In this document: positions 17,925 through 27,099 of the stretch, piece after piece
How the letters are laid out: every line of letters starts with the position of its first letter
Position numbering within the stretch: the stretch's first letter is position 1
DNA from: Nitrobacter sp. Nb-311A
GTDB lineage: Bacteria > Pseudomonadota > Alphaproteobacteria > Rhizobiales > Xanthobacteraceae
Direction of reading: 5' to 3'
DNA length: 64,000 nt
Assembly: GCF_000152905.1 (NCBI RefSeq)
Contig: NZ_CH672417.1
Span: 1 to 64,000 of the forward strand
The notes under the pieces: generated by a model
Seen by the model: the letters and a program-made list of their open reading frames with translations, nothing else
Told to the model about the DNA's origin: nothing
The model's database searches: none
Program-made: the position numbers and the translations under genes

Positions 17925-19200
17925 CAGGCTGTTGAAAAAGCCAGTCGCGGCCGAGCTGTGAGCATGATTTATTGCTCCGAAGCGATTTGGAGATGATGAG
18001 TGCGCGGTGGTGACAATCTGACTGGCGAGCTGTTCAGCTACGTTGATCTGGAGGCGCGGGTTCGACGCGACCACCCGCTTCGCGCCATCCGGGTCACGGT
18101 GAACGAAGGGCTTGTCGCTTTGGAGCGGGAGTTCGCGGCGCTGTACTCGCCACTCGGGCGGCCGTCGATCCCACCCGAGAAGTTGCTCAGGGCGATGCTC
18201 TTGCAGGCGTTCTACTCGATCCGCTCGGAGCGGTTGCTTATGGAGCGGCTGGAATACGACCTTCTGTTCCGCTGGTTCGTGGGCATCGGCGTCGACGATC
18301 CAGCCTGGGACCATTCGGTGTTCTCGAAGAATCGCGAGCGGCTGCTTGAGGGCGACATCGCGGCCAAATTCCTGAGTGCGGTGCTGGCCCAGCCCAAGGT
18401 GAAGAAGCTGCTGTCGACAGATCACTTCTCGGTCGACGGCACGCTGATCGAGGCCTGGGCTTCGATGAAGAGCGTCAAACCGAAGGACGGCTCTGGCGAG
18501 CCGCCGGCCGGCGGCGTCGGGCGCAATGCCGAAGCCGACTTCCACGGCCAGAAGCGGACTAACGACACGCATGCCTCGACCACCGATCCGGACGCAAGGC
18601 TCTACAAGAAGGGCAAGGGCAAGGAGGCGAAGCTATGCTTCATGGGTCATGGGCTGATGGAGAACCGCCACGGCCTGTTGGTCGACGCCTGCCTGACGCT
18701 GGCCGACGGACATGCCGAGCGGGTGGCGGCGTTGCACATGATCGAACCTCGCGCCGACCGGCCCCTGGCCATCACACTTGGCGCTGATAAGGCCTATGAC
18801 ACGGAGGACTTCGTCAATGAGTTGCGCGCGATGAAGGTGACGCCGCACGTGGCGCAGAACACGAGAGGCCGAAGCTCGGCGATCGACGGACGCACGACGC
18901 GGCACAGCGGCTATGCCGTCAGCCAGCGTATCCGCAAGCGCATTGAGGAAGCCTTCGGCTGGATCAAGACGGTCGCCCGCCAGGACAAGACCCGCTTCCG
19001 CGGCCGCGACCGCGTCGAATGGGCCTTCACCTTCGCAGCCGCCGCTTACAATCTGGTGCGACTGCCGAAGCTCATGGCGGTGCCAGCATGACCCCCCGTC
19101 CCACGGCCACGCCAAACTGCTCGACAGCTCAATCCAAATCTCATCACAACGGCGATTAAGCCATCCCGAAAGCCAGACGGGACACTTCTTCAACAGCCTG
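17925..19200 (+). mobile_element. IS5-family insertion sequence (complete, 1276 bp)
   Basis: Terminal inverted repeats CAGGCTGTTGAAAAAG (17925) and, inverted, CAGGCTGTTGAAGAAG (ending 19200) are flanked by a 4-bp duplication CTAG (17921-17924 and 19201-19204), the target preference of IS5 proper. One intact transposase gene fills the element. It separates a type A repeat from the DUF3309 gene and sits exactly at that gene's stop codon. Confidence 0.95.
18000..19091 (+). CDS. IS5-family transposase
   Basis: A 363-aa DDE transposase. The N-terminal DUF772 region (ALYSPLGRPSIPPEKLLRAM, then LYDL-like LLFRWFVGIGVDDPAWDHSV) is followed by the DDE_Tnp_1 core. First Asp is in STDHFSVDGTLIEAWAS, second in TLGADKAYDTEDF, and the Glu in RKRIEEAFGWIKTVA (YREK-like segment). 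The frame is complete and starts 75 bp inside the element. The start codon used here could be a GTG at 18000. Confidence 0.94.
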   Translation: MRGGDNLTGELFSYVDLEARVRRDHPLRAIRVTVNEGLVALEREFAALYSPLGRPSIPPEKLLRAMLLQAFYSIRSERLLMERLEYDLLFRWFVGIGVDDPAWDHSVFSKNRERLLEGDIAAKFLSAVLAQPKVKKLLSTDHFSVDGTLIEAWASMKSVKPKDGSGEPPAGGVGRNAEADFHGQKRTNDTHASTTDPDARLYKKGKGKEAKLCFMGHGLMENRHGLLVDACLTLADGHAERVAALHMIEPRADRPLAITLGADKAYDTEDFVNELRAMKVTPHVAQNTRGRSSAIDGRTTRHSGYAVSQRIRKRIEEAFGWIKTVARQDKTRFRGRDRVEWAFTFAAAAYNLVRLPKLMAVPA

Positions 19201-19365
19201 CTAGATGCGTCCCATCAGGATAAGAATCAGCAGGATGACGATCACCAGGCCGAGGCCACCGCCGCCGTAATAGCCGGTGCCATAAAACGGACCGCCGCCG
19301 ATGCCGCTGAATCCGCCCAGCAGAGCAATAATAAGAATGATCAGAATGATTGTGCCAATACTCAT
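19201..19365 (-). CDS. DUF3309-type small membrane protein (54 aa)
   Basis: MSIGTIILIILIIALLGG, then FSGIGGGPFYGTGYYGGGGL and GLVIVILLILILMGRI. Two hydrophobic segments flank a Gly/Tyr-rich loop, the DUF3309 pattern of small alphaproteobacterial membrane proteins. A good ribosome site (GAGGGACGAT before ATG) supports it. The stop TAG (19201-19203) lies in the 4-bp CTAG duplicated by the IS5 insertion, so the protein survived the insertion unchanged. Function unknown; similar genes are often stress-induced. Confidence 0.8.
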   Translation of the reverse strand: MSIGTIILIILIIALLGGFSGIGGGPFYGTGYYGGGGLGLVIVILLILILMGRI

Positions 19366-19383
19366 ATCGTCCCTCGCTCAGGC

Positions 19384-19485
19384 TTAGTCATGCATAAGAA
19401 ACACGATGAGGATGATCAGCGGGATTGGAATCCGGACTAACCAAAGAAGAAGTCCGCGTCCGAGGCCATCCTCGCCTCCGTGATT
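19384..19485 (-). pseudogene. Possible remnant of a small hydrophobic protein
   Basis: A minus-strand frame ends DGLGRGLLLWLVRIPIPLI, then ILIVFLMHD and TAA at 19384. This looks like the small single-span proteins found next to DUF3309 genes in relatives. No ATG sits where the protein should begin (the expected place reads GAGGATGGC with the ATG in another frame), so it may be a decayed copy or start at an unusual codon. Confidence 0.35.
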
Positions 19486-19714
19486 TTGTGAGGCGACAAC
19501 GCGACGCGCGGAAGGTCGTTCCCGCGCAGGAACCGAACTATTATTGCCGTCGAAATGGAACCAATTCAGGAATGGCGCGGGACTCAAAGCTTCGAGAAGC
19601 GGCAATCCGTGTGGAGCGAAAGATCGGGATGAGCTGTGGCCTGATCGGCGTGATACGCCGTCAGCCGAGCCCATCTTCTCAAACTCAGGTCGGGAAAATG
19701 TGTGCCTCGCCGTT

Positions 19715-20167
19715 TTATGTCAGGGCGGCCTTCACCACGCCGCTGGCCCTGCCGAAATCCATCTGCCCCGCATATTTGGCCTTCAGCGCGCCGATCACCT
19801 TGCCCATGTCCTTGATGCCGCTCGCGCCGGTCTCGGCGATCACGGCGGCAACAGCCGCTTGTACGTCGTTGTCGGACATCTGCTTCGGCAGATAGACTGA
19901 GATAACGGCGATCTCGGCGCGCTCCTGCGCCGCCAGTTCCTCGCGGCCGCCTTTTTCGTAAAGAGCGACCGACTCCTGCCGCTGCTTGATCATCTTCTGC
20001 AACAGGCCGAGCAGGTCGCCGTCCGAGAGCGGCGGCTTGCCGTGCCCGCGCGCTTCGATGTCGGCGTTCTTGATGGTGGAGTTGACCATGCGCAGCGTGG
20101 ACAGCTTGCGCTCGTCCTTGGCCTTCATCGCCTCCTTGACGGCGTTGTTGATGTCATCGCGCAGCAT
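19715..20167 (-). CDS. yqeY: GatB/YqeY-domain protein
   Basis: A 150-aa protein covering the whole YqeY family: LRDDINNAVKEAMKAKDERK, LSTLRMVNSTIKNADIEARG, IKQRQESVALYEKGGREELA and EIAVISVYLPKQMSDNDVQA, then a C-terminal GKVIGALKAKYAGQMDFGRAS. The domain is the tail domain of GatB, which binds tRNA in the amidotransferase; as a free protein its role is not established. It is divergent from carA with about 120 bp between, a common arrangement in related genomes. Ribosome site GGGGAG upstream of the ATG. Confidence 0.93.
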   Translation of the reverse strand: MLRDDINNAVKEAMKAKDERKLSTLRMVNSTIKNADIEARGHGKPPLSDGDLLGLLQKMIKQRQESVALYEKGGREELAAQERAEIAVISVYLPKQMSDNDVQAAVAAVIAETGASGIKDMGKVIGALKAKYAGQMDFGRASGVVKAALT

Positions 20168-20252
20168 CCGAACGTCTCCCCTAGTGGTCTAACACCGCCA
20201 AATCAGGTCGAAATCAGATGTAAGCCGCGCCGGCGCGCCAGACAACCGGAGT

Positions 20253-20281
20253 TTGACGCGGTGCGATGGCCGGGCTATGTC
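20253..20281 (+). promoter_or_regulatory. Candidate sigma-70 promoter giving leaderless carA
   Basis: TTGACG (20253-20258), 17-bp spacer, TATGTC (20276-20281). Transcription would begin near 20288-20290, at the carA ATG (20290). No Shine-Dalgarno sequence precedes that ATG. The -35 is good, the -10 only fair. Confidence 0.45.
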
Positions 20282-20289
20282 ATGCGCTC

Positions 20290-21480
20290 ATGACCCCATC
20301 GGAAAACGTCTCAGCCTGGCCGGACCTTAAGCCGACCGCGCTTCTCGTGCTGGCCGACGGCACCGTACTCGAAGGCTTCGGCTTCGGCGCGGAAGGACAG
20401 GCGGTCGGAGAGGTCTGCTTCAACACCGCGATGACCGGCTACGAGGAAATTCTCACCGATCCCTCCTACGCCGGACAACTCATCACCTTCACTTTTCCGC
20501 ATATCGGCAACGTCGGCGCCAACGACGAAGACATCGAAACCGTGAACATGGCGGCGACGCCCGGCGCGCGCGGCGTCATCCTGCGCAGCGCCATCACCTC
20601 GCCGTCGAACTACCGCGCCGCCAAACACCTCAACGCCTGGCTAAAGGCGCGCGGCATCATTGGCATCTCGGGCATCGACACCCGCGCGCTGACCGCCCTG
20701 ATCCGCATTCGCGGCATGCCCAGCGCGGTGGTCGCCCATGCGAAGGACGGGCTGTTCGATTTGCACGGCCTGAAAAAAGATGCCCGCGCGTGGCCCGGTC
20801 TCGAAGGCATGGACCTCGTGCCGATGGTGACGTCGAGCCAGCGCTATACCTGGGACGAAACGCCGTGGCAGTGGGACAAGGGCTTCGGCCGCCAGGATAA
20901 CCCGGAATTCAACGTCGTCGCCGTCGACTACGGCATCAAGCGAAACATCCTGCGCCTGCTCGCCGGCGAAGGCTGCAAGGTCACGGTGGTGCCGGCTACC
21001 ACCTCGGCGGAAGACATCCTGGCGATGAAGCCGGACGGAGTGTTCCTGTCAAATGGCCCGGGCGATCCGGCCGCGACCGGCAAATATGCCGTGCCAATGA
21101 TCCGGAAAGTAATTGATTCCGGCACGCCGACCTTCGGCATCTGCCTCGGTCACCAGATGCTCGGCCTCGCGGTCGGAGCGAAAACCAAGAAGATGCATCA
21201 GGGTCATCACGGCGCCAATCATCCGGTCAGGGACGAGACGACCGGCAAGGTGGAGATCACCTCGATGAATCACGGCTTTGCCGTGGACCACGCGACGCTA
21301 CCCAAGGGTGCGAAGCAGACACACGTTTCGCTGTTCGACGGCTCCAACTGCGGCATCGAACTCGAAGGCAAGCCGGTATTCTCGGTCCAGTATCATCCGG
21401 AGGCTTCGCCGGGACCGCGCGACTCCCACTATTTATTCAAGCGCTTCGCCGATCTGATGCGAGAGAATAAGCGCGCATAA
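20290..21480 (+). CDS. carA: Carbamoyl-phosphate synthase small subunit
   Basis: A 396-aa glutaminase subunit that releases ammonia from glutamine for CarB, feeding arginine and pyrimidine synthesis. The N-terminal CPSase_sm_chain domain has LADGTVLEGFGFGAEGQAVG and FNTAMTGYEEILTDPSYAGQ. The class I amidotransferase domain has the nucleophile in FGICLGHQMLGLA and the His/Glu pair in VQYHPEASPGP. The ATG at 20290 is preferred over one at 20266 because the family starts a few residues before the TALLVLADG strand. carB lies 1.8 kb downstream on the same strand, separated by dps (opposite strand) and two tRNA genes. Confidence 0.97.
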   Translation: MTPSENVSAWPDLKPTALLVLADGTVLEGFGFGAEGQAVGEVCFNTAMTGYEEILTDPSYAGQLITFTFPHIGNVGANDEDIETVNMAATPGARGVILRSAITSPSNYRAAKHLNAWLKARGIIGISGIDTRALTALIRIRGMPSAVVAHAKDGLFDLHGLKKDARAWPGLEGMDLVPMVTSSQRYTWDETPWQWDKGFGRQDNPEFNVVAVDYGIKRNILRLLAGEGCKVTVVPATTSAEDILAMKPDGVFLSNGPGDPAATGKYAVPMIRKVIDSGTPTFGICLGHQMLGLAVGAKTKKMHQGHHGANHPVRDETTGKVEITSMNHGFAVDHATLPKGAKQTHVSLFDGSNCGIELEGKPVFSVQYHPEASPGPRDSHYLFKRFADLMRENKRA

Positions 21481-21539
21481 CAACAGCGCCCTCATCCGCG
21501 AGGGAGGACGATCCGGTGAATGGAGAACCGCCTGCTTAA

Positions 21540-22076
21540 TCAGGCTTCGTTGCCGCCTTCCTGACGACTGGCCTCGAACAAGAACCAGGTCCTGCGTTCA
21601 GCCGCATCTATGAAATTTTCGAGCAGGCTTGCGGTCGCGACGTCCTCATACTTGTCGCAAATATCATGGGCCTTGCGCATGGCAGCGGTAACTTTCTTGT
21701 TGTCGTTCATCAACTCGCGCAACATCTCCTGCGGAGGGACAAAGCTCTCATCGTTGTCTTCGAGAGTCTGCAGTTTGGCGACCTGACCGATCGAACGCAG
21801 CGTGGTGCCGCCAATCTTGCGAACCCGCTCGGCAATCTCGTCGGTGGTGCCGAATATCTGCTCCGACTGTTCGTCGAGCAGCAGATGGTAGTCGCGGAAG
21901 TGCCGGCCGCTGACATGCCAGTGAAAGTTTTTGGTCTTCAGGTAAAGCGCAAAAGTATCGGCCAGTATCGTGTTCATGGCGGCCGAAATTTTGTCGACTC
22001 CTTCCTGTGAAAGATCGGTCGGCGTGTCGAGCACAGGGTTTACTTTCCGCAAGGTGGAACTTTTGGCGTGGGACAC
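21540..22076 (-). CDS. dps: Dps-family DNA-protecting ferritin
   Basis: A 178-aa protein of the Dps/ferritin-like family: twelve subunits store iron, use H2O2 to oxidise it, and can shield DNA. The ferroxidase residues lie at the subunit interface: His in TKNFHWHVSGRHF and the Asp/Glu of DYHLLLDEQSEQIFGTTDE, then IAERVRKIGG. The GTG at 22076 is chosen because AGGAG lies 8 bp before it and family proteins begin around here; an upstream ATG (22103) has no such site. A general-stress promoter lies about 110 bp upstream. Confidence 0.92.
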   Translation of the reverse strand: MSHAKSSTLRKVNPVLDTPTDLSQEGVDKISAAMNTILADTFALYLKTKNFHWHVSGRHFRDYHLLLDEQSEQIFGTTDEIAERVRKIGGTTLRSIGQVAKLQTLEDNDESFVPPQEMLRELMNDNKKVTAAMRKAHDICDKYEDVATASLLENFIDAAERRTWFLFEASRQEGGNEA

Positions 22077-22189
22077 GATGCACTCTCCTGTTTTGAAAAG
22101 CATATGGCGAGATGTGCGCGCGTGCGAGGCACACGGCCGGAAGGCCGCTTTCAGGACCTGCCAACGCGCTATTCTGCGACAAGTTCGCT

Positions 22190-22214
22190 AACGCGCAATT
22201 CCACCAGAGGTTCC
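22190..22214 (-). promoter_or_regulatory. EcfG-type general stress promoter of dps
   Basis: On the minus strand GGAAC (22214-22210), 16 bp, then CGTT (22193-22190). This is the known EcfG consensus GGAAC-N16/17-CGTT of alphaproteobacteria. dps genes are typical EcfG targets. The rest of 22077-22472 shows nothing further. Confidence 0.65.
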
Positions 22215-22472
22215 AGGCACGGAACACAAGGATTGGCTCAAACCCTTCTGGATGAGTGGATCGAGTCCTTCGATAACTCCCACGCGATCCACGTCAGCAA
22301 CCCGCATCGAAGGTCCGGTTGCAGACCAACCCGTCGCAAAATGACGTTTGTCGCCTGCACGCCTTACAAGTCTCCGCGGCACCGAGGCCACGCAATAGAT
22401 GCACACTGGCGGGATTAACGTTAAGCGGCGGTAGGACTCGCCATCCGACGATTGTTGCGGAATATTGCGGGC

Positions 22473-22547
22473 GGCCCGGTGGCGGAAGTTCTACGCGGGA
22501 GCTGTGCAAAGCTTTTTATCCTGGTTCAAGTCCAGGCTGGGCCTCCA
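22473..22547 (+). tRNA. tRNA-Cys-like gene (GCA) with 8-nt anticodon loop
   Basis: A 75-nt cloverleaf. The acceptor GGCCCGG pairs with CTGGGCC (one G:U), discriminator T and encoded CCA fit Cys (or Gly). The D-stem has only three pairs (GCG/CGC) and its loop AAGTTCTA lacks the usual GG. The anticodon stem GGAGC/GCTTT pairs fully (two G:U), enclosing TGTGCAAA, 8 nt instead of 7, with GCA inside it. T-arm CCTGG-TTCAAGT-CCAGG is perfect. Either a decaying tRNA copy or an unusual tRNA. A normal tRNA-Cys is presumably elsewhere. Confidence 0.6.
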
Positions 22548-22832
22548 ACTTTTTCAACGCTCACAACCTCCGGCGTGATGCTGCGGCGCAACCGCTCGGA
22601 ATGCATGCCCCTCTTCACGACAAGAAAAGCTCGCGAGCGCGGGCTGTTATCTTGCAAGTGTTGCCCCTGACAATGATGCGGTAGGCTGGTGACGGTGATA
22701 CCCGAAGCTGCGGCGGACCGCCGTAACTCCAGCCGTTATTGTCTGGGAAGGACTATCCGCGTCGTCCACTGGGCGAGATCGAAAGCAATTCGCCGATTAT
22801 GATGACGGGAGGACAACAACGCTGGATGATGA

Positions 22833-22906
22833 TGGAGCGGATTCGATGAATCGAACATCGGTCTGCGACCTGGAAAGCCGCTGCTTTGCCACTAAGCTAA
22901 ATCCGC
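22833..22906 (-). tRNA. tRNA-Gly (anticodon UCC)
   Basis: A 74-nt cloverleaf on the minus strand: acceptor GCGGATT/AATCCGC, D-stem GCTT/AAGC with GG in the loop, anticodon stem GCGGC/GTCGC with loop TTTCCAG, so anticodon TCC. The T-arm is CGATG-TTCGATT-CATCG, discriminator T, CCA encoded. All stems pair. It looks functional, though its acceptor and T-stem are less GC-rich than normal for this genome. Confidence 0.9.
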
Positions 22907-23126
22907 GCAAATCAGTGCATAGCATACCGCCGCCGCTGTTGCTGCCCGAAGCTGGAATTAACGTTACATTGAGCATGATGACCCATTCGCGCCCGAGAAT
23001 ACCGGCCCGGAGGTCGGATGGCGGGTCGGCCGCCGGGGCTTCGAGACTACCCGATCACGGCATCGGTTGCCGCGGCCAGTCTGCTCTCAAGCCCTTCGCG
23101 GCCGCATGGAGCCCTGGCCAGGAACA

Positions 23127-23147
23127 GGCGCAAAGGATTTTTGCGCC
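23127..23147 (+). promoter_or_regulatory. Hairpin in the carB leader
   Basis: Perfect 8-bp stem GGCGCAAA/TTTGCGCC with loop GGATT. It lies about 160 bp before carB, upstream of the terminator-like hairpin. Its role is unknown; alternative folding in an attenuator is one possibility. Confidence 0.45.
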
Positions 23148-23250
23148 TTCAAATCGGGAATTGCCAGTTGATGAAGCCCTTATAATCCTTCCCCACCCTG
23201 GAAATCTGGTCTAAAGACAGCCCGCGCGCGAAGATCGCGCTCTTGCTCAA

Positions 23251-23278
23251 GGGACGCGCCGCTGCGCGCCCTTTTTTT
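23251..23278 (+). terminator. Intrinsic terminator or attenuator before carB
   Basis: GGGACGCGC, loop CGCT, GCGCGCCC, then seven T. The stem has a single bulged A. It ends 27 bp before the carB ATG. It would stop any transcript coming from the tRNA-Cys-like gene, or act inside the carB leader. No gene lies between that tRNA and this site on the plus strand. Confidence 0.65.
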
Positions 23279-23305
23279 GTGCCCAGTTTTCAGTTCCGGG
23301 TCTTT

Positions 23306-26300
23306 ATGCCTAAACGCACCGACATATCGACCATCCTTATTATCGGCGCCGGCCCGATCGTTATCGGACAGGCCTGTGAATTCGACTATTCCGGCACCCA
23401 GGCGGTGAAGGCGCTGAAGGAGGAGGGCTACCGGGTCGTCCTAGTCAATTCCAATCCGGCGACGATCATGACCGATCCCGAACTGGCCGATGCTACCTAC
23501 ATCGAGCCGATCACTCCCGAAATCGTCGGCAAGATCATTGAAAAGGAACGCTACGTCATTCCCGGCGGCTTCGCACTGCTGCCGACCATGGGCGGTCAGA
23601 CCGCGCTGAACTGCGCATTGTCGCTGCGCCGGCAGGGCACGCTGGATGAGTTCGACGTCGAGATGATCGGCGCAACAGCAGATGCCATCGACAAGGCCGA
23701 GGACCGGCAGCTGTTCCGTGAGGCCATGACCAAAATCGGCCTGGAGACGCCGAAATCGCGGCTCGCCAACGCATCCGCGATGAAAAAGGCCGATCGCGAC
23801 AGCTACCTCGCCGAGAAAGAAAAGCTCTCGGGGGAAGCATTGGCCGAATTCGAGCGGCAATGGACCCTCGGCGAGAACGAGCGGCGGAAGCGCTATCAGC
23901 AGCAGGCAATGGCGGAAGCGTTGATGGCGCTGTCCGAGATCGGCCTGCCTGCGATCGTCCGCCCCTCCTTCACCATGGGGGGCAAGGGCGGCGGCATCGC
24001 CTACACGCGCGACGAATTTCTCGACATCATCGAACGCGGCCTCGATGCCTCGCCGACAAACGAAGTGTTGATCGAAGAAAGCGTGCTCGGCTGGAAAGAG
24101 TACGAGATGGAGGTCGTCCGCGACAAAAAGGACAACTGCATCATCATCTGCTCGATCGAGAACCTCGATCCGATGGGCGTGCACACCGGCGACTCCATCA
24201 CGGTGGCGCCGGCGCTGACGCTGACCGACAAGGAATACCAGATCATGCGCGACGCCTCGCTGGCGGTGCTGCGCGAGATCGGCGTCGAGACCGGCGGCTC
24301 CAACGTGCAGTTCGGCGTCGATCCCGTCGACGGGCGCATGGTCATCATCGAGATGAATCCACGAGTATCGCGCTCCTCGGCGTTGGCATCAAAGGCGACC
24401 GGCTTCCCCATCGCCAAGGTCGCGGCGAAACTCGCAATCGGCTACACGCTCGACGAAATCGCCAACGACATCACCGGCGGCGCGACGCCGGCATCGTTCG
24501 AGCCCAGCATCGACTACGTCGTCACCAAAATTCCGCGTTTCGCCTTCGAGAAATTTCCCGGCGCTTCGACCACGTTGACGACCTCGATGAAATCGGTCGG
24601 CGAGGTGATGGCGATCGGCCGCACCTTTCAGGAAAGCCTTCAAAAGGCGCTGCGCGGCCTGGAGACCGGCCTCACCGGCCTCGACGAAATCGATATCGAA
24701 GGGATGGGCAGAGGCGACGACAAGAACGCGATCCGCGCGGCGCTCGGCATCCCGACTCCCGATCGCCTGCTGCAAGTCGCGCAAGCGATGCGGCTTGGCT
24801 GGACCGACGAGGAAATCTTCAATTCCTGCAAGATCGACCCCTGGTTCCTCGCCGAGTTGCGCGGCATCGTCGAGATGGAGAACAAAATCCGTGCTCACGG
24901 CCTGCCGGGCAACACCTTCGGGATGTGCACGCTCAAGGCGATGGGTTTCTCGGACGCGCGGCTCGCAGTGCTCTCAGGCAGGACCGAAGCGGAGGTCAAG
25001 GCGCTTCGCCGCACGCTCGGCGTGCGCCCGGTCTACAAGCGCATCGACACCTGCGCCGCGGAATTCGCCTCGCCGACAGCCTACATGTACTCGACCTATG
25101 AAGCGCCGTTCGCGGGCTCAGTCGCCGACGAAAGCGCACCGTCGGATAAGACGAAGGTCGTTATCCTCGGCGGCGGTCCCAACCGCATCGGCCAGGGAAT
25201 CGAGTTCGACTATTGTTGCTGCCATGCGTGCTTCGCGCTGTCGGAAGCCGGCTATGAGACCATCATGGTCAACTGCAACCCGGAAACGGTCTCGACCGAC
25301 TACGATACCGCTGACCGGCTCTACTTTGAGCCGCTGACGGCCGAGGACGTGCTGGAGATCATCGACACTGAGCGGCAGAACGGCACGTTGCACGGCGTGA
25401 TCGTGCAGTTCGGCGGCCAGACGCCGTTGAAGCTTGCACGCGCTCTGGAAGCGGCCGACGTGCCGATCCTCGGCACTTCGCCCGAAGCCATTGATCTCGC
25501 GGAAGACCGCGACCGATTCAAGCGCATCCTCGATCGACTGAAACTGAAGCAACCGAAGAACGGCATCGCCTATTCGGTTGAGCAGGCGCGGCTGGTGGCC
25601 GCCGATCTCGGCCTGCCGCTCGTGGTGCGCCCTTCCTATGTGCTGGGCGGCCGCGCCATGCAGATCATCCGCGAGGATAGCCAGCTCGGCGACTATTTGC
25701 TCGGCACCCTGCCCGAACTTGTGCCGGCCGACGTCAAGGCCCGCTATCCGAACGACAAGACCGGCCAGATCAACACCGTGCTCGGCACCAACCCGCTGCT
25801 GTTCGATCGTTATCTCTCCGATGCCACCGAGATCGACGTTGATTGTCTCGGCGACGGCAAGGACACTTACGTCGTCGGTATCATGGAGCATATCGAGGAG
25901 GCCGGCATCCACTCCGGCGACTCGGCCTGCTCGCTGCCGCCGCGTTCGCTCGATGAGGCCACGATCGCGGAGCTGGAGCGGCAGACCCGCGAGCTTGCGC
26001 TCGGGCTCGATGTCGTCGGTCTGATGAACGTGCAATACGCTATCAAGGACGGTGAGATCTACGTGCTGGAGGTCAACCCCCGCGCCTCGCGCACGGTGCC
26101 GTTCGTCGCCAAGGTGATCGGCCTGCCCGTCGCCAAGATTGCGGCGCGGATCATGGCCGGCGAGAAGCTCGCCGACTTTAAGCTCGGATTGCAAAAGCTC
26201 GGTCACGTCGGCGTCAAGGAATCGGTCTTCCCCTTCGCGCGCTTTCCGGGCGTCGATACGGTACTCGGCCCGGAAATGAAATCGACCGGCGAAGTGATGG

Positions 26301-26776
26301 GCATCGACCGCTCGTTCGAGATCGCCTTCGCCAAGAGCCAGCTCGGCGGCGGCACCCATCTGCCGCGCAAAGGCACGGTGTTCGTCTCGGTCCGTGAGAC
26401 CGACAAGATGCGTATCCTCGCGGCGGTGAAGCTGCTGGCGTCGGCCGGCTTCAGGGTGATGGCGACGTCGGGAACGCAACGCTACCTGACCGACAGCGGC
26501 GTTCCGGCTGAAAAAATCAACAAGGTACTGGAAGGACGGCCGCATATCGTGGATGCCATCACCAACGGTGAGGTGCAATTGGTGTTCAATACTACTGATG
26601 GGCCGCAGGCCCTCGCTGACAGCCGCTCGCTGCGGCGCGCTGCCCTCTTGCATAAAGTGCCATATTACACCACTCTTTCGGGAGCCGTGGCGGCCGCGCA
26701 GGGTATCCGCGCCTATTTGGGCGGGGACCTTGAGGTTCGCACGTTGCAGAGCTATTTTTCCAAGACCCAGGCCTGA
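23306..26776 (+). CDS. carB: Carbamoyl-phosphate synthase large subunit
   Basis: A 1156-aa synthetase that uses bicarbonate, ammonia from CarA and two ATP to make carbamoyl phosphate. Both homologous halves are present: the first with [20 protein letters not shown] and [16 protein letters not shown]-like ATP-grasp segments, the second with [20 protein letters not shown] and [16 protein letters not shown]. The C-terminal MGS-like allosteric domain follows ([20 protein letters not shown]). The ATG at 23306 (MPKRTDIST) is chosen over an in-frame upstream start because it begins the conserved protein and the upstream codons overlap the terminator hairpin. Full length. Confidence 0.97.
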   Translation: MPKRTDISTILIIGAGPIVIGQACEFDYSGTQAVKALKEEGYRVVLVNSNPATIMTDPELADATYIEPITPEIVGKIIEKERYVIPGGFALLPTMGGQTALNCALSLRRQGTLDEFDVEMIGATADAIDKAEDRQLFREAMTKIGLETPKSRLANASAMKKADRDSYLAEKEKLSGEALAEFERQWTLGENERRKRYQQQAMAEALMALSEIGLPAIVRPSFTMGGKGGGIAYTRDEFLDIIERGLDASPTNEVLIEESVLGWKEYEMEVVRDKKDNCIIICSIENLDPMGVHTGDSITVAPALTLTDKEYQIMRDASLAVLREIGVETGGSNVQFGVDPVDGRMVIIEMNPRVSRSSALASKATGFPIAKVAAKLAIGYTLDEIANDITGGATPASFEPSIDYVVTKIPRFAFEKFPGASTTLTTSMKSVGEVMAIGRTFQESLQKALRGLETGLTGLDEIDIEGMGRGDDKNAIRAALGIPTPDRLLQVAQAMRLGWTDEEIFNSCKIDPWFLAELRGIVEMENKIRAHGLPGNTFGMCTLKAMGFSDARLAVLSGRTEAEVKALRRTLGVRPVYKRIDTCAAEFASPTAYMYSTYEAPFAGSVADESAPSDKTKVVILGGGPNRIGQGIEFDYCCCHACFALSEAGYETIMVNCNPETVSTDYDTADRLYFEPLTAEDVLEIIDTERQNGTLHGVIVQFGGQTPLKLARALEAADVPILGTSPEAIDLAEDRDRFKRILDRLKLKQPKNGIAYSVEQARLVAADLGLPLVVRPSYVLGGRAMQIIREDSQLGDYLLGTLPELVPADVKARYPNDKTGQINTVLGTNPLLFDRYLSDATEIDVDCLGDGKDTYVVGIMEHIEEAGIHSGDSACSLPPRSLDEATIAELERQTRELALGLDVVGLMNVQYAIKDGEIYVLEVNPRASRTVPFVAKVIGLPVAKIAARIMAGEKLADFKLGLQKLGHVGVKESVFPFARFPGVDTVLGPEMKSTGEVMGIDRSFEIAFAKSQLGGGTHLPRKGTVFVSVRETDKMRILAAVKLLASAGFRVMATSGTQRYLTDSGVPAEKINKVLEGRPHIVDAITNGEVQLVFNTTDGPQALADSRSLRRAALLHKVPYYTTLSGAVAAAQGIRAYLGGDLEVRTLQSYFSKTQA

Positions 26777-26996
26777 ATTCGGACTTGATCGGCCCCGATA
26801 GCCGGTCTGCAGGAGCCCAAAGAAGTGGAACCTGCAGGCTGCGGTGATGTTTTTGTCCGACCCAGGCTGGTCGCCTACTGTGGCGATCAAGACGGTGCTT
26901 CGTTGCCTCGACGAGTCCCAAGCGAACTTCTGAACCCACTTACATCGGAATCCTACAGTTTCCGAATTCGCACCAAAGGGGCCGCAAGGAAAAGAC

Positions 26997-27098
26997 ATGC
27001 GGGCATCGGAATCGAAATATAAGGCGAATGCGGCTTCCGGACGGAAAGCCGCTTCGCGCAACGCGGCAGCGCTGCCGATGAAGCGAAGGACGAAGTGA
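26997..27098 (+). CDS. Small basic peptide (33 aa) directly before greA
   Basis: ATG at 26997 preceded by AAGGA 6 bp upstream; the frame reads [20 protein letters not shown], then [13 protein letters not shown] and TGA, one base before the greA start. Very basic, alanine-rich. Either a short gene coupled to greA or a leader peptide; I know no family for it. The rest of 26777-26996 shows nothing firm. Confidence 0.4.
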   Translation: MRASESKYKANAASGRKAASRNAAALPMKRRTK

Positions 27099-27099
27099 G

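Noticed and set aside
26827-26852. GGAAC-N16-TGTT upstream of greA
   Set aside because: One base off consensus, over 200 bp from greA and without further support; likely chance.
25118-27061. 647-aa minus-strand frame over carB
   Set aside because: High-GC antisense shadow; composition and lack of motifs against the full carB protein on the plus strand.
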